A stretch of 64,000 nucleotides of DNA, taken from Bin94 sp965215535 (GTDB lineage Bacteria; Gemmatimonadota; Gemmatimonadetes; Longimicrobiales; Gaopeijiaceae). The stretch spans positions 2,046,001-2,110,000 of the forward strand of contig OZ244063.1 of the NCBI GenBank assembly GCA_965215535.1, written 5' to 3'. This document shows positions 16,822 through 25,490 of the stretch, piece by piece. Every line of letters begins with the position of its first letter. Position 1 is the stretch's first letter. Under the pieces are notes generated by a model. It was not told the DNA's origin. It saw nothing but the letters and a program-made list of their open reading frames with translations, and searched no databases. The translations under genes were made by a program, and so were the position numbers.

Positions 16822-18609
16822 ATGCACCCGGTCAACTGGCTGATTGTCGCCGCCTATCTCGGCTATGTCGTCATCGACGGCATTCGGCGCTCCCGCGACA
16901 CCCGTGAAATCGAGGGGTATTTCCTGGCCAACCGGTCGCTTCCCTGGTGGGCGGTCGGCCTCTCGGTCATGGCCACGCAGCTCTCGGCCGTCACCATGAT
17001 CGGCACCACCGGCCAGGGCGCAACCGACGGCATCCGCTTTGTCCAATTCTACTTCGGTCTCCCCCTCGCCATGGTCATTTTGGGGGTCACCCTGGTTCCC
17101 TTTCTGCGCGGAGCGGGCGTCTATACCGCCTACGAATATCTGGAACGGCGCTTCGGGCCCCGCACCCGCGCCATGACCTCGGCCCTTTTTCTGGTGTCGC
17201 GCGGAATGTCCTGCGGCGCCATTATTGCGGCTCCCGCCGTTGTCTTTGCCGCAATTTTCGGCTGGCACTTCGGCTGGTGCGTTGCGCTGATCGGCATTCC
17301 CACTGTTGCCTACACCATGATCGGTGGCATTCAGGCGGTCACCTGGGCCGATGTCAAGCAGATGATTCTGATTGTGGCCGCGCTCCTTGCAATTGTGGTT
17401 GTGCTTCTTGTGCAAATGCCCGTCTCGCCCGTCGAGGCTCTGCACATTGCCGGCGCAACCGGTCGCCTTCAGGTCTTCGATTTCAGCTTTGACCTCAACG
17501 AAACCTATACATTCTGGTCCGGTCTGATCGGCGGCACCTTTCTCATGTTGTCCTACTTCGGCACCGACCAGAGCCAGGTGCAGCGCTACCTCGCCGCAAA
17601 ATCGGTCAACGCCGCCCGCACCTCGCTTCTGATGAGCGCGTACTGGAAAATTCCCCTGCAGGCGCTTGTGCTTCTTGTGGGCGTCATGGTTTTTGTCTAT
17701 TATCAATTCGAGCGGCCGCCATTGTTGTACAATCCTGCGCGCGAAGCAGCCGTTGTGGAAGATCGCGGATCCGAGTATCGGGATCTTCAGAACAGCTATG
17801 TCAGTGCCTGGGAGGAGAGGGAGAGCGCCGCTCGTCGCGCGGCCGGCATGGTCGGTCAGGGTGGGCCGCCCCCTCCGCCCGGCAGCGGAGCGGCTGTGGC
17901 GCCACAGGCACCAACGCCGAACGTGCAGCTCCCCAACCAGAATCCCGTCAGCGCCACAGCGGCTTCCTTCAACGAATTCCTTGTGCGCGAGGCCGCCGTC
18001 CAGGAGATCCGTTCGCAGGCGCTGGCCATGGCCGAAGAGGTTACCGGGCAGCCCTCGAGCGATCATGCAAACTATATCATTCCCCACTTTGTGCTCAACG
18101 AGCTGCCGATCGGTCTGGCGGGCATCTTCATTGCCGCAATTCTGGCGGCGGCCATGTCGAGCATCTCCTCCGAGCTCAACTCGCTCTCGACCACCACAAT
18201 TATCGACTTCTACCGCCGCTGGATCGATCCCGACGCCACCGATCGCCGCTACCTGATCGTATCCAGGGTTGCCACCGCCTTCTGGGGAGTCTTCGCCTGC
18301 CTTGTCGCGCTTTATGCAGTCAGCTTGGGCTCGCTCATCGAGGTGGTCAACCGCTTCGGTTCCTTCTTCTACGGCTCGATCCTGGGGGTCTTTCTTCTGG
18401 CCATGATCCCGCGCACCGGCGGAATCGGCGCCTTCGCAGGCCTCATTGCCGGAATGGTCGCGGTGGCCACGACGAGCATTGTCGTTCCCGAGTTGTCCTT
18501 TCTCTGGCACAATGTGATCGGGGCGGCGACGGTGCTTGCGGTGGGACTTCTGCTGCGCCCACTCGACCAACTGCGCCCGCCCGCTCCGCCGAACCCGGGT
18601 TCCGCGTGA
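16822..18609 (+). CDS. Sodium:solute symporter (SSS family)
   Basis: The 595-residue integral membrane protein has about 13 hydrophobic segments. Family features include GYFLANRSLPWWAVGLSVMA near residue 32, the QLSAVTMIGTTGQGATDG loop, GGIQAVTWADVKQ, and the C-terminal Na+-site region AAILAAAMSSISSELNSLST. A soluble loop of roughly 110 residues (about 300-410) carries GGPPPPPGSGAA and separates the two halves, longer than in typical PutP-type carriers. Likely substrates are organic solutes such as sugars, amino acids or N-acyl compounds; the sequence does not decide. The stop overlaps the methyltransferase GTG (GTGA). Confidence 0.88.
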   Translation: MHPVNWLIVAAYLGYVVIDGIRRSRDTREIEGYFLANRSLPWWAVGLSVMATQLSAVTMIGTTGQGATDGIRFVQFYFGLPLAMVILGVTLVPFLRGAGVYTAYEYLERRFGPRTRAMTSALFLVSRGMSCGAIIAAPAVVFAAIFGWHFGWCVALIGIPTVAYTMIGGIQAVTWADVKQMILIVAALLAIVVVLLVQMPVSPVEALHIAGATGRLQVFDFSFDLNETYTFWSGLIGGTFLMLSYFGTDQSQVQRYLAAKSVNAARTSLLMSAYWKIPLQALVLLVGVMVFVYYQFERPPLLYNPAREAAVVEDRGSEYRDLQNSYVSAWEERESAARRAAGMVGQGGPPPPPGSGAAVAPQAPTPNVQLPNQNPVSATAASFNEFLVREAAVQEIRSQALAMAEEVTGQPSSDHANYIIPHFVLNELPIGLAGIFIAAILAAAMSSISSELNSLSTTTIIDFYRRWIDPDATDRRYLIVSRVATAFWGVFACLVALYAVSLGSLIEVVNRFGSFFYGSILGVFLLAMIPRTGGIGAFAGLIAGMVAVATTSIVVPELSFLWHNVIGAATVLAVGLLLRPLDQLRPPAPPNPGSA

Positions 18610-19286
18610 GCTGCTGCAGCCAATGCCGGGGAATCGAATCGGTGTTCGGTCCCGGAATCGCGCGCCGCGAACTTCGCCGTTATCTGCGCAAAGGGCCGGC
18701 CGGATCGACCCGGCGCCTGATCGATGCCCTGGCGGCAGGTGGCGTTGAAGGACGGACCTTCCTGGATATTGGTGGCGGAATCGGGGCAATCCAGTGCGAG
18801 CTGATGGCGCGCGGCGCGAAGGGAGGAACCGGCGTCGATGCCTCGCCCGCCTACCTGCAAGCGGCCCGGGCCGAGGCGGTCCGCCGGGGATACGGCGACC
18901 GGATTCGCCACGTGGGTGGGGACTTCACCTTCCTCGCGTCCGACCTCGAGGCCGCCGACCTCGTCACCCTCGACCGGGTTCTCTGTTGCTACCCCGACAT
19001 GCCGGCTCTGCTTGCGGCTGCGGCTCCTCTCTCCCGCACCGCACTGGGGCTTGTGTTTCCGCGCAGCACCTGGCTGACGCGCACCGGCGTCGCCCTCGTC
19101 AATGCCGTGCAGCGCCTGCGCCGCCACCCCTTCCGCGTCCATATCCACGATCCGCAGAGAGTCGAGGCCCTGCTCGCGCACCATGGCTTTGGGCAACGAC
19201 TTCTGCACGAAGGCCGTCTCTGGCGGGTCGAGCTGTATCGGCGTCTGGATCGCTCCATCCGGGTACGGCAACAGCCTGTCGGCTGA
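18606..19286 (+). CDS. Class I SAM-dependent methyltransferase
   Basis: The 226-residue protein starts at a GTG overlapping the symporter stop, so the two are translationally coupled. The SAM-binding loop is FLDIGGGIGAIQCEL, followed by the acidic GVDASPAYLQAAR strand and VGGDFTFLASDL. The N-terminus has a CCSQC cluster. It resembles the Mg-protoporphyrin O-methyltransferase-like group of UbiE/BchM methyltransferases, but no tetrapyrrole genes are nearby, so the substrate is unknown. Arg-rich C-terminus; no signal peptide. Confidence 0.8.
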   Translation: MSCCSQCRGIESVFGPGIARRELRRYLRKGPAGSTRRLIDALAAGGVEGRTFLDIGGGIGAIQCELMARGAKGGTGVDASPAYLQAARAEAVRRGYGDRIRHVGGDFTFLASDLEAADLVTLDRVLCCYPDMPALLAAAAPLSRTALGLVFPRSTWLTRTGVALVNAVQRLRRHPFRVHIHDPQRVEALLAHHGFGQRLLHEGRLWRVELYRRLDRSIRVRQQPVG

Positions 19287-19467
19287 CCTCCCGGGATCAA
19301 CCCGGCCATATCCACGATCCATGGACTGCCCCGCAGCCCGCGCCTCCTTCCCCTCACACCGCCCCTTGCGCAGGATTCTTTCCGGCGGCCAACTTCCAAA
19401 GGTCCGTTTTCCCGCCCCCGCCCCTTCCCTCATCGCACACTCCATTCGGAGCCCCACGAACGTCACA

Positions 19468-20241
19468 ATGATTCTTCCCCGTCTCTTCGGTACCCTTCGC
19501 GCCCTTCTGCCCGCCGCATGTGCAACCGGTGCCGTCGGGCTGCTTCCGCTTGCGCCCGGGGCCACCGCCCAGTCGCTTGCCGATGCCACCGCGGCCTACA
19601 CCGAGGGCCGGTTTCTGGATGCCGCCGATCTCGGCGAGGCGCTGGGGAACTCCGAGGGCCTTACGCTGGCGGCCATGTCGCTGGCGATCTATGCCTACTA
19701 CGAGGCCTCCGACGAGGAGTGGCAGGAGCTGATTGAGCGTGCGATCCGGGCGGGTGAAGCTGCGGTCGAGGCGGATTCAAGCAATGCAGAGGCGCACTAT
19801 CAGCAGGGCCACGCCGTCGGGCGCTATGCGCAGGGGGTCGGTGCGGTGACCGCTCTGCGCGAGGGTCTGGCCGGCAGGATCCGCGACCTCTTCGAGGCTT
19901 CGCTGGCACTGCGCCCCGATCATCCGAGTGTGCTCGCCGCGCTGGGGGCGTGGCACGTCGATGTGGCAGCCGAGGGGCGCATTGCGCGCTGGATGTACGG
20001 CGGCGATCGCGACGAGGGAGTCCGGCTCATGGAGAGGGCGCTGGAGCTTGCCCCCGAATCAAAGGTCGTGCTCTACACCTATGGGGCCCGGCTGGCCGGG
20101 ATCGATGACGACAATGGCGTCGAGCGGGCGCGAGCCCTGTTGGAAAAGGCGCTGTCCATTCCCCCTGCGGATTATTACGAAGATTATGTCCACCTGGAAA
20201 TTCTCGATGCCCTGGATGCGCTGGATAAGACATCACGATAA
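19468..20241 (+). CDS. TPR-repeat exported protein
   Basis: From the ATG at 19468 the 257 residues begin with a signal peptide (FGTLRALLPAACATGAVGLL, cleavage after ATAQ). Helical TPR-like repeats follow (SNAEAHYQQGHAVGRYAQG, LFEASLALRPDHPSVLAALG, VRLMERALELAPESKVVLYT). It is probably periplasmic and scaffolding, with no catalytic motif. No ribosome binding site is evident. The end (LDALDKTSR) abuts a truncated propeller gene, so the last few residues may derive from the junction. Confidence 0.75.
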   Translation: MILPRLFGTLRALLPAACATGAVGLLPLAPGATAQSLADATAAYTEGRFLDAADLGEALGNSEGLTLAAMSLAIYAYYEASDEEWQELIERAIRAGEAAVEADSSNAEAHYQQGHAVGRYAQGVGAVTALREGLAGRIRDLFEASLALRPDHPSVLAALGAWHVDVAAEGRIARWMYGGDRDEGVRLMERALELAPESKVVLYTYGARLAGIDDDNGVERARALLEKALSIPPADYYEDYVHLEILDALDALDKTSR

Positions 20242-20249
20242 CTGGTGCG

Positions 20250-21127
20250 GGGGGGAAGGCCCGGGTGAGATCACCACAGCAAACGGAATCATCCTCACGG
20301 GTGACACGCTCCTGTGGCTGCACGACCACGGCAAGTGGAGCATCATAGGGGTTGATCGGGTCGGACAGGAGGTGCGCCGCTTTGCCAAGCCAGTCCTGAG
20401 CTACGGGTACATCTGGGACGGTGTCTTCGACAACCGCGGGCGCTACTGGCGGCAAGCCTCCCGTCAGGAGGGGGGATTCACCTACCCGCCCCCACCAGGC
20501 CTGAGCTCAACAAAGGCGCGTGGCTATTACATCTCCTACGACCTGGCCAGCGAGGCCATCGATTCTGTGTATCTCGGCGAAGTGAGCACTCGGTCGTACA
20601 CATACGAGGATCCGACCGGGCTTTGGCAACACCTGTTGATTCCCTTCGAGCCATCCGAAATCATCGAAGTTGACCCGTCCGGCGGCTTCTGGCGTGCGAA
20701 TAGCGCAGTATACCGGATTGTGCGAACGGACGAGAGTGGGGACACGCTGGTTGTGATTGAGGCTGATCTCCCCGCGCAGCGCGTAACGGATGAAGACCGT
20801 GCCGCGTACATTGAAGATGTGGTCGAGTACGAACCGGAGGCGCGCCGCGATGCGGAAGTCGTGGTGGCTCTCCTGGCCGACGTCAAACCCATTCTGGCGG
20901 GCATGTTCGTGGACGATGAAGGCACGCTCTGGGTGGAGAGGGTCGTGCCGCGAGACGCCCGCGCCTTCTACGACCGGTTTTCTGCGGAGGGCGACTACCT
21001 GGGTTCCATACGCCTCGCGTTCGAGCCGGCGCAAGGCACCATCTGGGTCCAACGCGGCAACATCTATTCCTGGGTTGTGGATGAGCTGGATGTCCCGTAT
21101 GTGGTAAGAGCACCCGTGCGACGATGA
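20250..21127 (+). pseudogene. 6-bladed beta-propeller protein, 5' truncated
   Basis: The frame enters from noise at the end of the TPR gene and becomes family-like at GGEGPGEITTANGI, the hallmark G-x-GPGEF turn that normally follows about 90 residues of signal peptide and first blade. The remainder (FDNRGRYWRQASR, IIEVDPSGGFWRANSAVYRI, VDDEGTLWVERVVP) reads as the later blades and ends naturally at 21127. No start codon with a leader precedes it, so it is probably a truncated copy. Related proteins lie at 29579, 41793 and 43215. Confidence 0.65.
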
Positions 21128-21154
21128 TGATCCCGGTCAATGAACCGGGCCGAT

Positions 21155-23083
21155 TCACAGTCCATATCCCTCCTGCAACACCGCCACCGATGCCAGCATT
21201 GTCAGCAGCGAGTCGAGCGCGGGATGGTCTGCGGCGGGCAGGGGATTCGCCGTCTGACCCGGCCGCAGCCGATCGAGCATCTGCACAACCGCGCCCCGGT
21301 TCACAAAGGGAACGCTCCGCAGCGCCTCTCCGCGAAGGGTGTCCTGCAGAAATTCGTGGAGCGGCCCCCCGGCCCCCACCGCCGCCGGCGCCATGAAGGG
21401 ACGCTTGACGCGCTCATGAACCGCATCTGAGATGTAGGGACGCATCGCCTGGCGCAAAAGGTGCTTCTCGCGGGGGTGGCCGGTCAGAAGCCGGAGGGGA
21501 AGGCGATTCAGGAGCTCGAAAAGTTCATGGTCGAGGAAGGGAAGGCGGACCTCGACGCCATGTGCCATGTCGAGCCGGTCGGCCGCAAGGTGATAGTTGA
21601 CGAAGAGCGAATGCAGCCAGAGATGCAGAAGCCGGCGGGCGGGCTCGCGCCGGGCAAGATCGGCGGTGCGGACGGAGCGTCGGTAATAGTCGCGGTAGAG
21701 GTCGCAGCCGGTGAATTGATGCAGAAAATCGGGGGACAGAAGGGCATGAAGGTGCTCGAGACCGCGCGCAAGACGGGTGAAAAGCGAGGGCGTGGCCGGA
21801 AGGAGGAGGGCAAGTCGTGCAAGCCAGGGCGAGACAGCGGCCAGAGCGGGGTGTCTGCGTGCGGCCAACCCGGCCGGAATCCAGGCGATTCGCGGAAGAA
21901 GATGCATCAGGAAGGGAAGGGCGCGGGTGAGCCGTCGTCCCGTAAATCCGCCTGCCTTGCGCAGAAATTCATAACCGAAGAAGCCCTCGTCGGCCCCCTC
22001 TCCGGCAAGCACCGCGCGATAACCGGCGTCGCGCACGGCCCGGCTCAGCAGAAATCGCGCCACGCCATGACTGTTGTACATGACCGTCTCGGCATGCCAT
22101 ACCGCTCCTGCAAAGTGATCGGCCAGCTCGGCGTCGCCAAGGGCCACCACAGTGTGTCGGGCGCCAACGGCCCCGGCCGCCTCCCGCGCACCAGCGCTCT
22201 CGTCGTGGCTGCGACGCCTGAATCCCACCGTGAAGGCATCGACCCGTGCATCTGTACACGTTGCCGCAACCCCCAGAATGGCAGACGAATCCAGGCCGCC
22301 GCTCAGCAGCGATCCAACGGGCACCGCCGCAGCCATGCGCAGCCGCACCGCCTCCTCGATCTTCTGGCGGATCTGGGCCACCGCCACCTCGGCAGACCGC
22401 GACGGTCGCGGAGGGCGGGCCGGCAGCTCCCAGTAGCGCTCGATCCGAACGCCCGCATCGCTGGCGCAAAGAAAGTGCCCCGGGGGAAGCTGCGCCACAC
22501 CCGCAAAGAGCGAACCCCGCTCGTCGGGACAGGCATGAAGCGCATGATAGACGCCCCGCAAGTCCCACCCGCGTGCAACTCCGGCGGCAAAGAGCGCCTT
22601 GGCCTCGGACGCAAGGTAGAGGCGATCCTCCTGCCGGGCATGAAAGAGCGGCTTGATGCCAAACCGGTCGCGCGCCGCGAAGAGGAGCTGTTTCTCTTCA
22701 TCCCAGATGATCAGAGCGAACTGGCCGCGCAGATGGCCGAGGCAGCCGGGGCCGAGCTCCTCGTAAAGGTGCAGGGCGATTTCGCTGTCGGAGTGGGTGC
22801 GGAAGCGGTGGCCACGCTCTTCGAGAGCTCTGCGAATGCGCGCATGGTCGTAGAATTGGCCATTGTGCACAAGGTGAAGGCGACCGTCCTCGCTGGCGAT
22901 CGGCTGGTAGCCATCCGGGGCTGTGATGGCAAGGAGCGTGTGTCCCAGGACGACCCGTCCCTGCGGCGAACGCCAGTGGCGCTCCGCATCTGGTCCACGA
23001 TGTCGCAGGGCGCGGGTTGCACGGCGCAGCGCGGCCACTTCGGCAGCTCCCGCAGGGGAGTGAATTGCGGCGATTCCGCACAT
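21155..23083 (-). CDS. asnB: Asparagine synthetase, glutamine-hydrolysing (AsnB type)
   Basis: The 642-residue protein starts MCGIAA, with Cys2 as the amidotransferase nucleophile. The glutaminase domain shows RHRGPDAE, LVHNGQFYDH and HSDSEIALHLYE. The synthetase domain has the pyrophosphate loop LLSGGLDSSA near residue 260 and later GEGADEGFFGYEF and RLPFLDHELFELLN. It makes asparagine, or amidates another carboxylate, from glutamine and ATP. Start context is 12 bases after the HTTM gene on the same strand, so the two probably form an operon. AsnB paralogues of this size often belong to modified-peptide or exopolysaccharide loci, so the substrate may not be free aspartate. Confidence 0.88.
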   Translation of the reverse strand: MCGIAAIHSPAGAAEVAALRRATRALRHRGPDAERHWRSPQGRVVLGHTLLAITAPDGYQPIASEDGRLHLVHNGQFYDHARIRRALEERGHRFRTHSDSEIALHLYEELGPGCLGHLRGQFALIIWDEEKQLLFAARDRFGIKPLFHARQEDRLYLASEAKALFAAGVARGWDLRGVYHALHACPDERGSLFAGVAQLPPGHFLCASDAGVRIERYWELPARPPRPSRSAEVAVAQIRQKIEEAVRLRMAAAVPVGSLLSGGLDSSAILGVAATCTDARVDAFTVGFRRRSHDESAGAREAAGAVGARHTVVALGDAELADHFAGAVWHAETVMYNSHGVARFLLSRAVRDAGYRAVLAGEGADEGFFGYEFLRKAGGFTGRRLTRALPFLMHLLPRIAWIPAGLAARRHPALAAVSPWLARLALLLPATPSLFTRLARGLEHLHALLSPDFLHQFTGCDLYRDYYRRSVRTADLARREPARRLLHLWLHSLFVNYHLAADRLDMAHGVEVRLPFLDHELFELLNRLPLRLLTGHPREKHLLRQAMRPYISDAVHERVKRPFMAPAAVGAGGPLHEFLQDTLRGEALRSVPFVNRGAVVQMLDRLRPGQTANPLPAADHPALDSLLTMLASVAVLQEGYGL

Positions 23084-23095
23084 GGTCGTTCGCTT

Positions 23096-24667
23096 CTATG
23101 TCCCTTTCCGATTGCCGGAAGTGGCCGGAGTCCCCGCAGATGCACACCCGCCGGAGGCCGAATCGGCTGTACAGTGCATGACCGCGCGCCCCCCCGTACA
23201 GGTGAATCGCATCAGCGGACGGCGCTCGCCCCGGGTCAGTTGCAGGTTGTCGGAGGTGATGCGCTGCACAATGGCGAAGACCTCGATCTCGCCGGCGTCG
23301 GGGTGAGCGCGCGCGAAGCGTGCGGCGTGGCGAACCAGGAGGGAGTGGCGCACGGCGCGGCGCATCTCGCGATCCATCTGGAGCCAGATGTTTCCGACAA
23401 GGTAGGACTGCAGGAGCAGGTGCCGCATGGAGTTCGGAAAGAGACTGTGCGGATCGATGCGGGTGGGTGCAGTGGAGCCAAGGCGGCGCACCTCGTAGCG
23501 AACATGGTAGTTCCGGGCATCCACCCAATCGAAGAGGCGGTAGCTCTGGAAGAGTCCGAAAATCCAGAGAAATGCGCGCAGGGGATTGGCCCAGCCGCTC
23601 CGGGAATAGGGTTTGCCAACCTGCCGACCGGTGCCGACGGCCTCCCAGGGGAACATGATGGCCAGAAGCGCGACAAGGGCTGCGGCGAGGGCATTTCCAA
23701 GATCGTTTTGCCCCACCGGGACTGCCGCGAGTGCGGATGGGTCGGCAGGATGTGGAAATGAACCGGATCCGGCCAGATTCCCGACGACCTCAAGGAGTTC
23801 CGGAGCCAGTGGCACGATGAGGGCGGCCGTCATGAGTGCGTTGGAGTAGGGGATCTTGAGTGTGGCGATGATACCCAGGTGAAAGATGACGGCACAGCTC
23901 GCGAGTGTCCATTTGGCCGGTGTGCCCGCCGGCAGCAGATAGATCAGCACGAAGAGGGGCTCCAGAACCAGCGCCGCCCAGGTGATGGCGCGTAAAGGGT
24001 GCCGGTGGCGCATCGACCAGAATTCGGGGGTGCGGGCGATTGGCATTTTGAGCGCGGCATGCATTGCGGAGCCATTGCGCCACATGGGACTTGTAAACTT
24101 GTACAAACCGGCCACCAGATAGACAAGCGCCATATTGGCCATGAAGGCGCGGGGCGCAAGACCCGGCACGGTGGCATGGCTCCAATCCGCGATCATGGCA
24201 CTCCAATCCGTGGCCGTTGCGGCACGACCGGGAAGCGAAAAGGGAGTCAGTGTGGATCCGACCGGAAGAAGCACAAGCCAGAGGCACGCCAGGTGCACAA
24301 TGCAATCGTCAAGATAGGCAACCAGCACATTCCAGCGATAGCTTGAGACCGCCACCAAAAAGAGGAAGGCCGCCGCCGCGCGCGGATACACTCCGACCAT
24401 GACAAGGAGAGCCGCCGCGCAGGCGCAGATGTGGACGCTTCGGATAAGCCGGCCGGGCATTCCGGGTTGAAAGAGGCCAAGGCGGGTGGGGGGCAGCAGG
24501 CGCGCAACCAGGCGGTGGTCGATGAGGCCGCCGGGATCGCTGAAGTCTCGCGATTGGCGCAGTGCATTCAGGAAATAGACAAGGAGAATGCCCCCCGCGA
24601 GGACGCGGAAGATCTCCAGGGGCAGGGCGGGGAAGGGGGCGGCGAGGAAGGCGACGATCATGTTCAT
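23096..24667 (-). CDS. HTTM-domain integral membrane protein (vitamin K carboxylase-like)
   Basis: Started at the ATG at 24667 (24661 is an alternative) the protein has about 523 residues. Multiple hydrophobic spans include PLEIFRVLAGGILLVYFLNA, a pattern of the HTTM fold. DDCIVHLACLWLVLLP, MALVYLVAGLYKFTSPMWRNG and WTLASCAVIFHLGIIATL follow, as in bacterial relatives of gamma-glutamyl carboxylase. A hydrophilic C-terminal domain of about 150 residues lies outside the membrane core. Function in bacteria is not established. A TATATT -10 element lies on the minus strand at 24682-24687, only about 15 bases upstream of the start. Confidence 0.78.
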   Translation of the reverse strand: MNMIVAFLAAPFPALPLEIFRVLAGGILLVYFLNALRQSRDFSDPGGLIDHRLVARLLPPTRLGLFQPGMPGRLIRSVHICACAAALLVMVGVYPRAAAAFLFLVAVSSYRWNVLVAYLDDCIVHLACLWLVLLPVGSTLTPFSLPGRAATATDWSAMIADWSHATVPGLAPRAFMANMALVYLVAGLYKFTSPMWRNGSAMHAALKMPIARTPEFWSMRHRHPLRAITWAALVLEPLFVLIYLLPAGTPAKWTLASCAVIFHLGIIATLKIPYSNALMTAALIVPLAPELLEVVGNLAGSGSFPHPADPSALAAVPVGQNDLGNALAAALVALLAIMFPWEAVGTGRQVGKPYSRSGWANPLRAFLWIFGLFQSYRLFDWVDARNYHVRYEVRRLGSTAPTRIDPHSLFPNSMRHLLLQSYLVGNIWLQMDREMRRAVRHSLLVRHAARFARAHPDAGEIEVFAIVQRITSDNLQLTRGERRPLMRFTCTGGRAVMHCTADSASGGCASAGTPATSGNRKGT

Positions 24668-24766
24668 GGAGGGACGGAACCAATATAGCGGGCAAATCGC
24701 GGTTGGCGCGAACGTTCCCTGGTGCTTTCGGTCAGGCACACGGGCACATTCCGGGCACGGTCAGGC

Positions 24767-24774
24767 ATTCGGTC
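24767..24774. repeat. Target-site duplication, left (ATTCGGTC)
   Basis: The 8 bases directly outside the left inverted repeat are identical to the 8 bases outside the right one (27308-27315). An 8-bp duplication is what IS1595-family transposition produces. Confidence 0.92.
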
Positions 24775-24799
24775 GGGGATTATAACGATAACTACACAC
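24775..24799. repeat. Left terminal inverted repeat of the IS1595-type element
   Basis: It begins GGGGATTATAACGATAACTA and pairs with the reverse complement of 27283-27307 at 21 of 25 positions, with the outer 12 bases perfect. The endonuclease stop codon (24792-24794) is inside it. Confidence 0.9.
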
Positions 24800-25490
24800 C
24801 GAACCGGGACTTGAGAGCTTCATAGACCTGCTCAATTTCGGCCAGATCGTCGATGAAGCTATCGAAGTTACGGGCTCGGTCCTCCGCTCGGATGGCGGCC
24901 ATCCGGTCGTAGTCGATTTCCAGCAACTCGCAGAACTGGCGCCCGGTCATTGCCTGTTCGAGGCTGATCTTCTTCTTGAAGCCTACCCATATTTCCTCTT
25001 GGGTCGCCGCGTTGAATCCGACGACCCGGCCATACGTCTCGAACCATTTCAGGGCGTCCGCGTTTTTGCTGAGGAACTGCCGGAGGTTGGCGTGCTCCTT
25101 CGCCGATGACTTGGTGTCGAACTCGTGCCCGTCCTTCAACTCGACGAGGTAGCAGCTCTGTGTATTCCCCTCCCGCTTGAAGACCATGAAGTCGGGCTCG
25201 ATCCCGTACCCCTGCACCGTCTTCGCCCGCTTGATGACGGCCTTGCTGGCCAGTAGCACGCCGCGCCCCATGATTTGGCGAGACAGGAATTCGTCCAAGT
25301 CGTCGATCTGGCGGTCCTCGGTGTACTGGAGGACCATCTTCTCCAGTTCCGTCCCGTAGCGGATGATGAGGCTCTGTACGCGGCTGAGGAGGTGGGCCAG
25401 TTCCTCGTTTCCGAAACATCGGTAGTACGCGCCGCCTCGGACCTTCTCCACGGCCTTGCCAGGAACCTGGTCAAACCGGACCATCATCAT
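24792..25490 (-). CDS. PD-(D/E)XK restriction endonuclease (IS passenger)
   Basis: The 232-residue protein starts at the ATG that overlaps the methyltransferase stop (ATGA at 25487-25490). A longer frame upstream lies inside the methyltransferase gene and is not needed. The nuclease core is clear: PD at residues 99-100 in GYGIEPDFMVFKREG, then a strand carrying VELKDG with Glu117 and Lys119. The preceding segment (EFLSRQIMGRGVLLASKAVI) and the C-terminal EDRARNFDSFIDDLAEIEQV are helical. I do not recognise a named enzyme family. The target site should match that of the adjacent methyltransferase. As the last gene of the operon it is made after the protective enzyme. Confidence 0.78.
   Translation of the reverse strand: MMMVRFDQVPGKAVEKVRGGAYYRCFGNEELAHLLSRVQSLIIRYGTELEKMVLQYTEDRQIDDLDEFLSRQIMGRGVLLASKAVIKRAKTVQGYGIEPDFMVFKREGNTQSCYLVELKDGHEFDTKSSAKEHANLRQFLSKNADALKWFETYGRVVGFNAATQEEIWVGFKKKISLEQAMTGRQFCELLEIDYDRMAAIRAEDRARNFDSFIDDLAEIEQVYEALKSRFGV

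Noticed and set aside
16648..18789. 713-residue minus-strand frame opposite the symporter
   Set aside because: Low-complexity composition and no motif; the symporter on the plus strand is certain.
21461..23761. 766-residue plus-strand frame opposite asnB and the HTTM gene
   Set aside because: It has no family features, and both minus-strand genes show clear conserved motifs; it is a high-GC shadow.
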